From positions 372,001 through 436,000 of the forward strand of contig NZ_SUMB01000004.1 in assembly GCF_005048155.1 (NCBI RefSeq): a stretch of 64,000 nucleotides of DNA, given 5' to 3'. Position 1 is the stretch's first letter, and each line of letters begins with the position of its first letter. The notes under the pieces are model-generated. The model had not been told where the DNA came from. It saw nothing but the letters and a program-made list of their open reading frames with translations, and ran no database searches. This DNA is from Streptomyces piniterrae. Its GTDB lineage: Bacteria > Actinomycetota > Actinomycetes > Streptomycetales > Streptomycetaceae. A program made the position numbers and the translations under genes. Below are positions 34,698-43,476 of the stretch, one piece after another.

Positions 34698-35879
34698 CTA
34701 GGACGCAGCGGTTTGGGGCGGGAGGTGCCGCCCGACCGCCTCGATGATCCTGTCGACGTGGTCCGGTGTGTGCGCCGCAGTGACCGTGATGCGGACGACG
34801 AGCTGGTCCCCGGCCACGCTGGGTGGCAGAAATGCCCCTGTGAAGACACCCGCGTCGAGCAGTGCCCGCCATTTCTTCAGGCCTGATTCGGGCTCCCCCG
34901 CCGGCAGCGCGACCGCGGGGCCCGGCCAGGCCGGCATACGGTGCCCCAGCTGCGCCAGGCCACGATGCAGGCGTTGCGCCGAGTCCCACACCGCGGCGCG
35001 GAGCTCGGGCCGGGCGCGAGCCGTCCGTACGGCCGTCAGCGCAGCGGCTGCGGACGCCGGCGGCAGCGATGCCGAGTACATCTGGGCAGATCCGAAGTGA
35101 CGCAGGTTGCGGATGGCTTTCACCGAGCCTGCGACGAACCCACCGATGGATCCGAACGCCTTGCAGAGGGTGCCGGTGACGATGTCGATCGCACCCTCGG
35201 CGTCGAAGTGCTCGCCGATACCTCGCCCGTTGTTTCCGAGCACGCCGAAGTCGTGCGCGCCATCGACGATCAGGCCGGCGCCGTAGCGCTCGGTCAGTTC
35301 TGCAAGCTGCGGAAGTGGGCAGAGGTCGCCGCCGAGAGAAAATGCGCCCTCGGTGAGGATGATGGGGGTCTTGCCCTTGTCCGTGGCGGTACGCATGAGC
35401 CTTTCGGCATGGGCGATGTCGTTGTGCCCGAACCGGCGGTGCTCAGCCCGTCCGAGGGAAACCGATTCCACGAGAGAGGCGTGGATGTGCTGGTCCGCGA
35501 TCACCATGTGATTGGTGCCGAAAAGAGCAGACAGAGACAGGTTTGCCTGGAACCCCGTCATCGTCAGCATGACCGCAGGGCGGTGGAGAAAGTCGGCCAG
35601 CTCCTCTTCCAACTCATGATGGAGTCCAATGGTGCCGAGCATCGGGGAACCGGTGCAACAGGTGCCGTACTTGGTGGCGGCTTTCGAGGCCGCCGAGCGC
35701 ACGCCGGAATCGGTTGCAAGCCCCAGGTAGTCCGTCGAAGCTGCGTTGATTGCGCGTACGCCATCGACGATCACCTCCCCCGGCGTCGGCCGGTCCTCAA
35801 TGACGAGGTAATAGGGATAGATGTCTCGACGGGTGACGAACTCGTGGAGAATAGGGATATCGGTGATCCAGTCAGTCAT
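34698..35879 (-). CDS. Alpha-oxoamine synthase (PLP, BioF/CqsA-like)
   Basis: Alpha-oxoamine synthases join an acyl thioester to an amino acid with loss of CO2, giving an alpha-amino ketone. The 393-residue protein is fold type I: GTCCTGSPMLGTIGLHHELE, DQHIHASLVESVSLG, VDGAHDFGVLG with the PLP Asp, and the Schiff-base Lys in TGTLCKAFGSIGG near 238. The usual TLSKA is TLCKA. It is more like the CqsA/KBL group than true BioF, judged by its opening region, and there are no other biotin genes here. AGGA precedes ATG 35879. A 127-bp element duplicated upstream of the ACP lies 125 bp upstream of the start. Confidence 0.92.
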   Translation of the reverse strand: MTDWITDIPILHEFVTRRDIYPYYLVIEDRPTPGEVIVDGVRAINAASTDYLGLATDSGVRSAASKAATKYGTCCTGSPMLGTIGLHHELEEELADFLHRPAVMLTMTGFQANLSLSALFGTNHMVIADQHIHASLVESVSLGRAEHRRFGHNDIAHAERLMRTATDKGKTPIILTEGAFSLGGDLCPLPQLAELTERYGAGLIVDGAHDFGVLGNNGRGIGEHFDAEGAIDIVTGTLCKAFGSIGGFVAGSVKAIRNLRHFGSAQMYSASLPPASAAAALTAVRTARARPELRAAVWDSAQRLHRGLAQLGHRMPAWPGPAVALPAGEPESGLKKWRALLDAGVFTGAFLPPSVAGDQLVVRITVTAAHTPDHVDRIIEAVGRHLPPQTAAS

Positions 35880-36004
35880 GATCATCCTGTCGATAGGGTT
35901 CGACGCCTCTTCACGGTGCGGGCATGTCCCGCAGTTCCCGAATTCGGTGACGAACGTTTCTGCTGCGACATGGACTACGAACTTCGGATCTTGTGTGGGG
36001 TGTG

Positions 36005-36131
36005 AATTCTGCGCAGGGAGTGAAGCATTCGCGCACGCTGACCATGCCTGTCCCACGACCAGTACAGCCAGCCGCACGGGATCGATTCTGCACCCAGGAG
36101 ACGAAGAACGCATGCCGATCAGCCAACGAGG
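36005..36131. repeat. 127-bp direct repeat, copy A
   Basis: This element is about 90% identical to 36590-36718, in the same orientation. It lies 125 bp upstream of the oxoamine synthase start. On the plus strand both copies end with CAGGAGACGAAGAACGC followed by ATGCCGA and then diverge. Confidence 0.92.
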
Positions 36132-36224
36132 CGATCTCTCAATTGCCCCGGGAGCTCACGATGTTGCAGCGCATCCCCACCGCCAGCCTGCCAACTCCAA
36201 GACTGTACGCGTGGGATCCCGGCG

Positions 36225-36458
36225 TTAGGAGGATGCCCCCTCGGCTGGGACGAAAGTCGCCGCGATCTCTTCGAGGGTGCTGTCGAGGTTCACAGCACTC
36301 TCATCAATCTGCATTCCCGTCCGCTCCTTTACCATCACCTCTAGTTCCGCCAAAGACAACGAGTCCAATTCGATGTCTCGGGCCTTGGCTTGGGGATGAA
36401 CCAAGTCGCCTGCTATCCCGAACTCTTGGACCAACAGGAGGGCCAGTGTCTCGTACAT
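36225..36458 (-). CDS. Acyl carrier protein
   Basis: The 77-residue carrier has the phosphopantetheine site in IELDSLSLAELEVMV, Ser near residue 31, instead of the common GxDSL. The four-helix layout and acidic helix II are kept. ATG 36458 has GAAGGGTG just upstream. It is the first gene of the ACP, oxoamine synthase, ketosynthase set and probably presents the acyl chain to both enzymes. The second copy of the 127-bp element lies 131 bp upstream. Confidence 0.93.
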   Translation of the reverse strand: MYETLALLLVQEFGIAGDLVHPQAKARDIELDSLSLAELEVMVKERTGMQIDESAVNLDSTLEEIAATFVPAEGASS

Positions 36459-36589
36459 TAAGGCACACCCTTCTCGTACTGGTGATTCCCTCGCGACACA
36501 GCCCACGGACGCCGGAACCTCTGTGGAGTCCCGCACCACGGCCCTTGCGTCGCGTAAATGAAGCTCAGGCAGCACGTCGCTTTCTTGTT

Positions 36590-36718
36590 AATTCTGCGCG
36601 GGGAGTGAAGCATTCGCGCACGTCGACAATGCCTGACCCACGACCGGTACAGCCAGCCGCACGAAATCGATTCTGCACCCAGGAGACGAAGAACGCATGC
36701 CGACCAGCCAAACGAGGA
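36590..36718. repeat. 127-bp direct repeat, copy B
   Basis: Second copy of the element, upstream of the ACP gene at nearly the same distance as copy A from the oxoamine synthase. Differences from copy A are about a dozen substitutions and one extra A near the end. Confidence 0.92.
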
Positions 36719-36934
36719 TCCCAGCGCTGGGAGGAAAAATCGCGCTCCGCGTCGCCTTCTTCGGCGACCAGTTGACCGGCAGACAGCTCGGACTTGCGGT
36801 CATGCCGGACGTGGCGCCCACGGACGCTCCACGCCTGGCCGAGATGGCACTCGCTCAGCGGCACGAGCTTCCTCCCGTGACACGCACCCGCCCACTCCCG
36901 TCCAGCCGTTGCGTCCTCGCCAAACCGCCCCCTG
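36719..36934. other. Unassigned sequence between ACP and exporter genes
   Basis: A plus-strand frame from ATG 36697 reads MPTSQTRIPALGGKIALRVA and continues for 96 codons. Its first half looks protein-like, its second half does not. I recognise no family. It may be the stub of a lost gene. Confidence 0.35.
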
Positions 36935-37035
36935 ATCCGCACCGACGAGGAGGTTCCCGCACATCTCCAGATCCACCTGATCTGTGACATCCATCTGATC
37001 TGTGACAGCTACAGCACCCACTACAGCACCCACCA
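36935..37035 (+). pseudogene. IS630-family transposase fragment
   Basis: The frame DEEVPAHLQIHLICD and DSYSTH matches the region around the second catalytic Asp of IS630/DDE_3 transposases. Part of it is duplicated in tandem (ATCTGTGACATC repeats), a sign of decay. Confidence 0.65.
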
Positions 37036-37159
37036 GAACGTGCAGACCCTTAAGACCGATGTAACACTGAGCCATTGCATGAACACAAAGCGCGATCTGC
37101 ATGAGTGGATGCGGTTCGGCCGTGAAACAGCGCTCCCGAGTGGACCCACAGGAATCTCC

Positions 37160-39475
37160 GTGCGCAAAGCCGCCAACACCACCACCGCAGCGGATGGCCC
37201 GTCCCCCGCACCCGGGCCCGGCCCCGGGAAACCGGCCGTCCGCTCCCGGCTCGCCGCTCTGGGGCGGCTCCTGGTCCGCCGCCGCGTACCCGTGCTTCTG
37301 GCCGCACTGCTGGCCGTGGCGGCCGCCATCCCCGTCGGCGGAGGTGCCGCCGACCGGCTGTCCAGCGGCGGCTTCACCGATCCGACGGCGGAATCGTCCA
37401 AGGCCCAGGAGTTCCTCGCCGACCGCTTCGGCTCGGGCGTGCCCAATCTGGTGCTACTGGCCCACGCCCCGGGACCGGTCGACGATCCGCGGACCGCGAC
37501 CGCCGGGCGGGACCTCACCCGGCGGCTGGCCCAGGAACCGGGCGTGCTGTCGGCCGCGTCGTACTGGACCACCCCACACGAGTCGGCACAACCGCTGAAA
37601 GCCCGCGACGGGCGCTCGGCGCTGGTGCTCCTGCGGCTGGGCGGTGACGAGGACCGGGTACGGGCGACCGCGAAGGAGCTGGTCCCCCGTTTCACCGGCC
37701 GTCAGCAGGTGCTGAGGCTCTCCGCAACCGGGGAGGCGCAGATCTCGGCGGAAGTCCAGGAGCAGAGCGAGCAGGACCTGTTCCGGGCCGAGGCGTACGC
37801 AGCCCCGGTCATCCTGCTCATCCTGCTCTTCGTGTTCGGCAGTGCGGTGGCGGCCGGCCTGCCACTGCTCATCGGGATGTTCTCCATCCTGGGCACCTTC
37901 GTCGTACTGCAGGCCCTCTCCCGCCTGACCTCGGTCTCCGTCTTCGCGATCAACATCACCACGGCGCTGGGACTCGGACTCGCCATCGACTACAGCCTGT
38001 TCATCGTCACCCGTTTCCGGGAGGAGATGGCCCGCGGCCTCGGCACCACCGAGGCGGTCGCGCAGAGTGTCCGCACGGCCGGGCGCACGGTGCTGTTCTC
38101 CGCGTTGACGGTGGCCCTGTCGCTGTCGGCCCTGCTGGTCTTCCCGCTGTACTTCCTGCGCTCCTTCGCCTACGCGGGCGTGGCGGTGGTGGCGCTCTCG
38201 GCCTTCGCGGCTGTGGTGGTGCTGCCCGCGGCGCTCGGCCTGCTCGGCCCGCGGATCGACGCGCTGGACGTGCGGCGGCTGTTCCGGAGCGGACCGAAAC
38301 CGAGGGGCGCCGACCAGGGCACAGGGACCGGGCAGGCCACCGGGAATGGTGGCTTCTGGCACCGGCTCGCCACTGCGGTCATGCGGCGGCCAGCGTTGTG
38401 CACTGCCGGTGTGGTCACCCTGCTGGTGGTGCTTGGCCTGCCGTTCCTACGGGTCTCCTTCGGCCTCATCGACGACCGGGTCCTGCCCACCGACGCGCCC
38501 GCGCACCGTACGGCACAGTTCGTGCGGGAGGAGTTCGCGACCCGCGAGAACTCCGCCCTGTCCGTGGTCCTGCCTACCGTCAGCGGCACCGACCACCAGC
38601 AGCAGGTCACCGCCTACGCCGCCCGCCTGTCGGCCATGCCGGGCGTGACCCGAGTGGACACCGTCACGGGCTCCTACGCCGCAGGGCGACAGGTGACGGC
38701 CCCCTCCGCAGCGTCCGCCTCCTTCGCCGCGGGCGGTGCCAGCTGGCTGTCGGTGGTGCCGTCGGTCGAGCCCTCCTCCTCCGCCGGCGCAAAGCTGGTG
38801 GACCGGTTGCGGGCGGACAGCGCGCCGGGCACGGTGCTCGTCGGCGGTGACGCCGCAGTTCTCGCGGACACCCGCGACACGCTCGCTGACCGGCTGCCCG
38901 AGGCAGCACTGATCATCGGCGGCACGACTGTAGTGCTGCTGTTTCTCTTCACCGGCAGCCTGCTGATCCCGTTCAAGGCCGTACTGCTCAACCTGCTCAG
39001 CTTGACCGCGACCTTCGGCGCCATGGTGTACGTCTTCCAGGAAGGCCACCTGCGTGCCTTGGTCGGCAACTTCACGGTTACCGGTCTGGTGGATATCACC
39101 ATGCCGGTGCTGATGTTCTGCGTCGCCTTCGGGCTGTCCATGGACTACGAGGTGTTCCTGCTCTCGCGAATCAAGGAGGTGTACACCGAGACCGGGGACA
39201 ACACTCTGGCCGTCGCCGCCGGTCTGGAACGCACCGGACGCCTGGTCAGTGCTGCGGCCGCGCTCGTCGCCGTCGTCATGATCGCGCTGGCCACCTCAGG
39301 GATCACCTTCCTGAAGCTCCTGGGCGTAGGCCTGGCACTGGCCGTGCTGCTGGACGCCACGCTGGTGCGCGGCGTGCTCGTGCCCGCCGTGATGAAGCTC
39401 GCGGGGCGGGCCAACTGGTGGGCGCCGCCTCCACTGCGCCGCCTGCACGCCAGGCTGGGGCTCACCGACAAGTGA
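37160..39475 (+). CDS. MMPL/RND-type exporter
   Basis: The 771-residue transporter has the MMPL layout: one helix near residue 30-50, an external domain with TDPTAESSKAQEFLADRFG, five helices (PVILLILLFVFGSAVAAG onward, with GLGLAIDYSLFIVTRFREEM), a second external domain, and five more helices with CVAFGLSMDYEVFLLSRIKE. The paired Asp-Tyr residues in the two middle helices carry the proton. I chose the GTG at 37160, with AGGA 6 nt upstream; an ATG at 37079 would add 27 residues. In actinobacteria such proteins export lipids and lipid-like natural products. It is divergent from the ACP/oxoamine synthase set and may export the product. Confidence 0.93.
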   Translation: MRKAANTTTAADGPSPAPGPGPGKPAVRSRLAALGRLLVRRRVPVLLAALLAVAAAIPVGGGAADRLSSGGFTDPTAESSKAQEFLADRFGSGVPNLVLLAHAPGPVDDPRTATAGRDLTRRLAQEPGVLSAASYWTTPHESAQPLKARDGRSALVLLRLGGDEDRVRATAKELVPRFTGRQQVLRLSATGEAQISAEVQEQSEQDLFRAEAYAAPVILLILLFVFGSAVAAGLPLLIGMFSILGTFVVLQALSRLTSVSVFAINITTALGLGLAIDYSLFIVTRFREEMARGLGTTEAVAQSVRTAGRTVLFSALTVALSLSALLVFPLYFLRSFAYAGVAVVALSAFAAVVVLPAALGLLGPRIDALDVRRLFRSGPKPRGADQGTGTGQATGNGGFWHRLATAVMRRPALCTAGVVTLLVVLGLPFLRVSFGLIDDRVLPTDAPAHRTAQFVREEFATRENSALSVVLPTVSGTDHQQQVTAYAARLSAMPGVTRVDTVTGSYAAGRQVTAPSAASASFAAGGASWLSVVPSVEPSSSAGAKLVDRLRADSAPGTVLVGGDAAVLADTRDTLADRLPEAALIIGGTTVVLLFLFTGSLLIPFKAVLLNLLSLTATFGAMVYVFQEGHLRALVGNFTVTGLVDITMPVLMFCVAFGLSMDYEVFLLSRIKEVYTETGDNTLAVAAGLERTGRLVSAAAALVAVVMIALATSGITFLKLLGVGLALAVLLDATLVRGVLVPAVMKLAGRANWWAPPPLRRLHARLGLTDK

Positions 39476-39507
39476 TCGGTCCGCAGCCATGTTTCAGTAG
39501 CGCGCTC

Positions 39508-39531
39508 CTCCGGCCCGGCGGCGAGCCGGAG
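39508..39531. terminator. GC-rich hairpin after the exporter gene
   Basis: CTCCGGC (39508-39514) and GCCGGAG (39525-39531) can pair, 33 bp after the stop. There is no T tract, so this is a weak call. Confidence 0.4.
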
Positions 39532-39606
39532 CAGGGAACGTGCCGGCCGACGACCAGCCGTAACTGACGGCACAGACGCTCAAAAAGGCCACGCCAGAAT
39601 ATGCCG

Positions 39607-40236
39607 TTACCACAGGGGATTTTCAGCCAGCGGACGGACCACGACCCCGGGCACCTCGATGAACGTGGCCTGGCAGAGGCTGACGGCCAGGCCCGCACAC
39701 ACGATCTCAATCAGCTGCCGCCCCTCCGCCTCGTAAGGGGCGAACGGAGCGCGGTCCGTCAGGGCGCAGACGGACGCCCAGTATTCGCGGGTCCGGTCGC
39801 CGTCGGGCCGGGGAACCGCCCAGTCCTCCTCCAGGAGTTCGGCCAACGGGACCGCATCCCGCGTGGCGAGCGGGTGGGCCGCCGGCAGGAGGGCGAAGAC
39901 CGGCTCGATGACAATCGCGTGGAGGACCACGTCCGCACGCTGCGGCAGCCCCTGGCCCGGATGGTCGCCGAGTACCGCCGCCTCCAGCCGGCCCGCGGCG
40001 AGGTCGTCGAGCAGCACGGCGGGCGAGTACTGGCAGCGGCAGGTCAGGTCGGCGCCCGGCAGCAACGCCTGGACGGCCAACAGGAGATGGCCGAGGAGCG
40101 GGGCACCGACCGAGCCGAAGCAGATCCGGTCCGCGGCCGACATACGCCGGGCGGCGCGGGCCGTGTCGATGAGCAGCCCGCCGATGCCCGGCAGGATGGC
40201 GCGGGCCCGGCCGATGACCAGCTCACCGAAGGGCAT
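39607..40236 (-). pseudogene. LysR-type regulator lacking its DNA-binding domain
   Basis: The frame from about 40236 (MPFGELVIGRARAILPGI) to 39607 is the linker and full substrate-binding domain of a LysR regulator, e.g. RICFGSVGAPLLGHLLLAV and the LRPLAENPLW-like ending. The N-terminal helix-turn-helix is missing because recombinase sequence begins at about 40245. It could still be translated from ATG 40236 but could not bind DNA. Confidence 0.85.
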
Positions 40237-40249
40237 GGCCCCTCCGCCC

Positions 40250-40740
40250 ACGATCCGGCCCGCAACCGCACCGCGACACCCGCGCCTGGAGCAACAGCGC
40301 CGTCCTGACCAACCCCCGCTACACCGGCCGCCAGGTCCGGAACCGGCAACGAAAGACGACACCCTCCTCGACATCGCAGACGTCACCCTCGGCTACACCA
40401 CCGCCCAGCGCTGGAACACCCAGGACAAATGGATCGTGTCCAAGGACATCGTCCACACCCCACTCATCGACGACGACACCTTCGCCCGAGCCAGGAATTG
40501 CCTACACCCGTTCCCGGACCGGCACACCGCACCAGCAACACCGGACCCGCAACCCCTACCTCTTCCGCGGGCGGATCACCTGCGGTGCCTGCACGCGCCG
40601 GATGCAGGGCCAGTGGTCAAACGGTGACGCCTCTTACCGCTGCCGCTTCCCCGAGGACCTTGGCCAACCGTGCCCGACATCCCCGCAACGCCTACCTGCG
40701 CGAGATCTGGCTCGTTCCACCGATCGACGCCTGGCTATCC
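40250..40740 (+). pseudogene. Serine recombinase remnant
   Basis: Pieces in different frames read AVLTNPRYTGRQVRNRQRK, then DKWIVSKDIVHTPLIDDDTF, then NPYLFRGRITCGACTRRMQG (zinc-ribbon Cys) and RHPRNAYLREIWLVPPIDAW. They are the C-terminal part of a large serine integrase/recombinase, in order but broken by at least two frameshifts. The catalytic N-terminus is absent. Confidence 0.85.
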
Positions 40741-40843
40741 CGGGCCACCTCGATGACCGTCCTGCCGGAGGAGTGGACCAGCGCGATCGCGCCACGCTTG
40801 AACTCATCCGTATACCGCTGCTCGTGTTGCTCTTCTTGCTCAC
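40735..40843 (-). pseudogene. IS3-family OrfA fragment
   Basis: The minus strand reads RYTDEFKRGAIALVHSSGR and TVIEVARD, the helix-turn-helix start of IS3-type OrfA. The likely start GTGAGCAAGAAG is in another frame, so a frameshift splits the fragment. It abuts the serine recombinase remnant. Confidence 0.65.
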
Positions 40844-41107
40844 TGCTCCTTCTGGGGCCTGCTGTCCCAGTATCAAGCTGTCCAGGTCAAGGGGGGGAGC
40901 TTCATCGAAGGCACTCCAGCAGGCGCGAGAACACCGCATCGCCTACCGTCGAGAGCACCGGCCGTAGCCCCGGTGACCCCACCCCGCTGGCTGGATATGT
41001 CATGCCGGTTCTGTCCCAAGGACTCGGACGAACCGCGCTCCGGCATTCACATTCACCTGGATACCCCTATGGGCGGGGTGCAACAGGCGCGGCAGGAAGG
41101 AACGAGT

Positions 41108-42793
41108 ATGTCTGCTCGGGTGGTGGACTACCTGGTCCAGGCCGTTGCGTCGCTCGGAGTGCGGCACATCTTCGGCGTCGGCGGAGCCAACATCGAAGAT
41201 CTCTACGATGCAATCTACGACGCCGGCGGACCGGTCACCGGGGTGGTTGCCAAGCATGAATTCGCCGCCGCCACCATGGCCGACGGCTACGCCCGCACCG
41301 GCGCTCAGCTCGGCGTGGTCTGCGCGACCTCCGGCGGTGGCGCGATGAACCTCGTGGCGGGCCTGGCCGAGTCCTTCGCCTCGCGGGTGCCGGTGCTGGC
41401 ACTGGTGGGCCAGCCGACGACCGCACTGGCCGGCCACGGCGCCTTCCAGGATTCCAGCGGACTGGCCGGCAGCTTCGATGCCACCGCGCTGTACACACCG
41501 ATCTCGCGCTACTGCGCTCGGGTCGACGATCCCGTCGGTCTGCCCGGTCATCTGGGCCGGGCGGTGACCGTCGCGCACCTGGGTGGTGTGGCGGTCCTTT
41601 TGCTGCCCAAGGATGTCCAACAGGCCGAACTGAACGCGCCAGCCTTCGTCCCGCAGTTGCCGCAGCGCCGGATCGACCGGGCCGGGCTGAACCGGGTCCG
41701 CGCGACACTGCTGGCCGCCCGGGCCACCGGCAAGATCGCCATCATCGCCGGTGATCAGGTCGCTCGCGACGACGCCCGCAGCCAATTGCTGGATCTCGCC
41801 ACGGTTCTCGACGCCGCCGTTGGGGTCGTACCAGAGGCCAAGGACGCCTTCGACTGCGATGCCGCCGGATTCTGCGGGGTCGCGGGCAGCATGGGCCACC
41901 CCGAGCTGATCGATGCGGTCGGCGGTGCCGCGTTGTGCCTGCTTGTCGGCACCCGGCTACCGGTCGCCGCCCGCGCAGGACTGGACGAAGCACTGGCCGG
42001 GACCAGCGTCGCGAGTGTCGGAGCCGAAGCGCCGTACCCGGATTCGCTGCATGCCACCAGCACCGACCTCGCCGCAGCGCTGGCCGATCTCGCTGCCGGC
42101 TGCTCCTCCGGCGAGCCGGATGGTCCCGATCGTCCGAGCGTCACGCCACCGACCGTCACCCCCTTGCCCGTGCCGCCGGTTACCGGTCCCGGCCTGAGCT
42201 ATCGCGACATCGTCGAAACCCTCGGTGCCGTCCTGGAACCCGGTAGCGATGTCTTCGCCGATGCCGGCAACACCGGAGCCGCGACAGTGCACCACCTGCG
42301 GCTGCCGCGGGACGGACGGTTCGTCGTGGCGCTCGGCATGGGTGGGATGGGCTACGCCTTCGGGGCCGGCATCGGCTCGGCCTTCGCACGGCAGCACCGG
42401 CCCGACGGCGGCCTGCGCCGCACCGTCGTGGTCGCCGGCGACGGCGCGTTCTACATGCACGGCCTGGAGATACATACCGCCATCGAGCACCGACTGCCCG
42501 TCACCTTCGTCGTCTGCAACAACAACGCGCACGCCATGTGCGTCACCCGCGAGCAGCTCTACTACGGAGACCGCTACAGCTACAACCGATTCCGGCCGGC
42601 CCAACTCGGCGCGGGGCTGGCGGCGATGTTCCCGGATCTGCCGACCTTCACCCCGGACACCACCACCGAACTGGCTGCAGCACTGCGCCGCTGCTTCGCG
42701 ACATCCGGCCCGTCGTTCGTCTGCATCGACTGCGACCCCGATGAGATACCGCCGTTCACCCCCTTCCTGTCGGTACCGAGGAGGCACCCGTGA
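41108..42793 (+). CDS. ThDP-dependent enzyme, acetolactate synthase-like
   Basis: The 561-residue enzyme belongs to the acetohydroxyacid synthase/benzoylformate decarboxylase superfamily. The cofactor-activating Glu lies in VVAKHEFAAATMADGYAR near residue 50. The ThDP/Mg motif is VVAGDGAFYMHG to VVCNNNAH near 440-475. It lacks the features of true housekeeping IlvB and no small subunit is present. ThDP enzymes in secondary metabolism make acyloins or decarboxylate keto acids. GGAAGGA precedes the ATG. It is the first gene of an operon with SRPBCC and KASIII-like genes, overlapping the next by 4 bp. Confidence 0.92.
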   Translation: MSARVVDYLVQAVASLGVRHIFGVGGANIEDLYDAIYDAGGPVTGVVAKHEFAAATMADGYARTGAQLGVVCATSGGGAMNLVAGLAESFASRVPVLALVGQPTTALAGHGAFQDSSGLAGSFDATALYTPISRYCARVDDPVGLPGHLGRAVTVAHLGGVAVLLLPKDVQQAELNAPAFVPQLPQRRIDRAGLNRVRATLLAARATGKIAIIAGDQVARDDARSQLLDLATVLDAAVGVVPEAKDAFDCDAAGFCGVAGSMGHPELIDAVGGAALCLLVGTRLPVAARAGLDEALAGTSVASVGAEAPYPDSLHATSTDLAAALADLAAGCSSGEPDGPDRPSVTPPTVTPLPVPPVTGPGLSYRDIVETLGAVLEPGSDVFADAGNTGAATVHHLRLPRDGRFVVALGMGGMGYAFGAGIGSAFARQHRPDGGLRRTVVVAGDGAFYMHGLEIHTAIEHRLPVTFVVCNNNAHAMCVTREQLYYGDRYSYNRFRPAQLGAGLAAMFPDLPTFTPDTTTELAAALRRCFATSGPSFVCIDCDPDEIPPFTPFLSVPRRHP

Positions 42794-43449
42794 CCACCAG
42801 CGCCCTGCCCGCCCTCAGTGACATCGAAGACCGGACCATTCCCGGCGTGCTGCGCATCGAGAACTCCGATCGCGAGGCCACCGCACCGATCATCATGGAC
42901 AGGCTCCGGTCGGTGTACCCGCACGACCAGATCTTCGGGATGTTCTGTCCGGTGCAGGACTACATCGCGGTACCGCCCCGCGAGCTGTACGCGTACCTGG
43001 CCGACCCCCGCAGCCTGGAGGAATGGTCCTACGGCATGCGCGGATTCGCTGAGACCGACCAGCCGGGACTGTGGGTCGCGGCCGACCGGCTCGTCCCGGA
43101 CACCGAGATCTACATCCGCACTGTCGCCAACCCGGACGCCATGACCGTCGACTATCACTGCGCCTGGGACCAGGGCGAACACCTGTGGATGGTCTATCTG
43201 ATGCGGGTCATCGATGCGCAAGTAGTGCTGAACAAGCCCGGCTCGGTGGTCACCTGGATCAACTGCCACCACCCCTTCTACGACGAGAACCCCTACCCCG
43301 AGACTGCGCCGCCCGGACGCGAGGAGTGGGTCGGCGACTTGTGGGAGATGTTCTCCGCCGGCCACAAACTGGAGCTGGGCAACCTCAAGGCGATCGCGGA
43401 ATACCGGGCCTCCCATGGCCTTCCGATCACGCCGGACTGGATGAGGTGA
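42790..43449 (+). CDS. SRPBCC-fold protein
   Basis: The 219-residue protein has the START/Bet v1-like (SRPBCC) pattern: VQDYIAVPPRELYAYLADP, SLEEWSYGMRGF, then alternating strands and a long C-terminal helix (GDLWEMFSAGHKLELGNLKAIAEY). This fold binds hydrophobic molecules; in biosynthetic operons members act as cyclases, aromatases or carriers. GTG 42790 overlaps the stop of the ThDP gene. His and Cys residues near INCHHPFYDENPYP could bind a metal. Role inferred from context only. Confidence 0.85.
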   Translation: MTTSALPALSDIEDRTIPGVLRIENSDREATAPIIMDRLRSVYPHDQIFGMFCPVQDYIAVPPRELYAYLADPRSLEEWSYGMRGFAETDQPGLWVAADRLVPDTEIYIRTVANPDAMTVDYHCAWDQGEHLWMVYLMRVIDAQVVLNKPGSVVTWINCHHPFYDENPYPETAPPGREEWVGDLWEMFSAGHKLELGNLKAIAEYRASHGLPITPDWMR

Positions 43450-43476
43450 GGTGCCACGGATTCCACCGACACCTCC

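Noticed and set aside
34698..35879. Biotin synthesis gene bioF
   Set aside because: The fold fits, but no other biotin genes are near, the context is a carrier protein and a ketosynthase, and the N-terminus is unlike BioF.
38447..39049. Minus-strand open frame inside the MMPL exporter gene
   Set aside because: No motifs; lies antisense to conserved membrane helices of the exporter.
41108..42793. Housekeeping acetolactate synthase large subunit
   Set aside because: No regulatory subunit or ilvC follows, and the operon partners are SRPBCC and KASIII-like genes.
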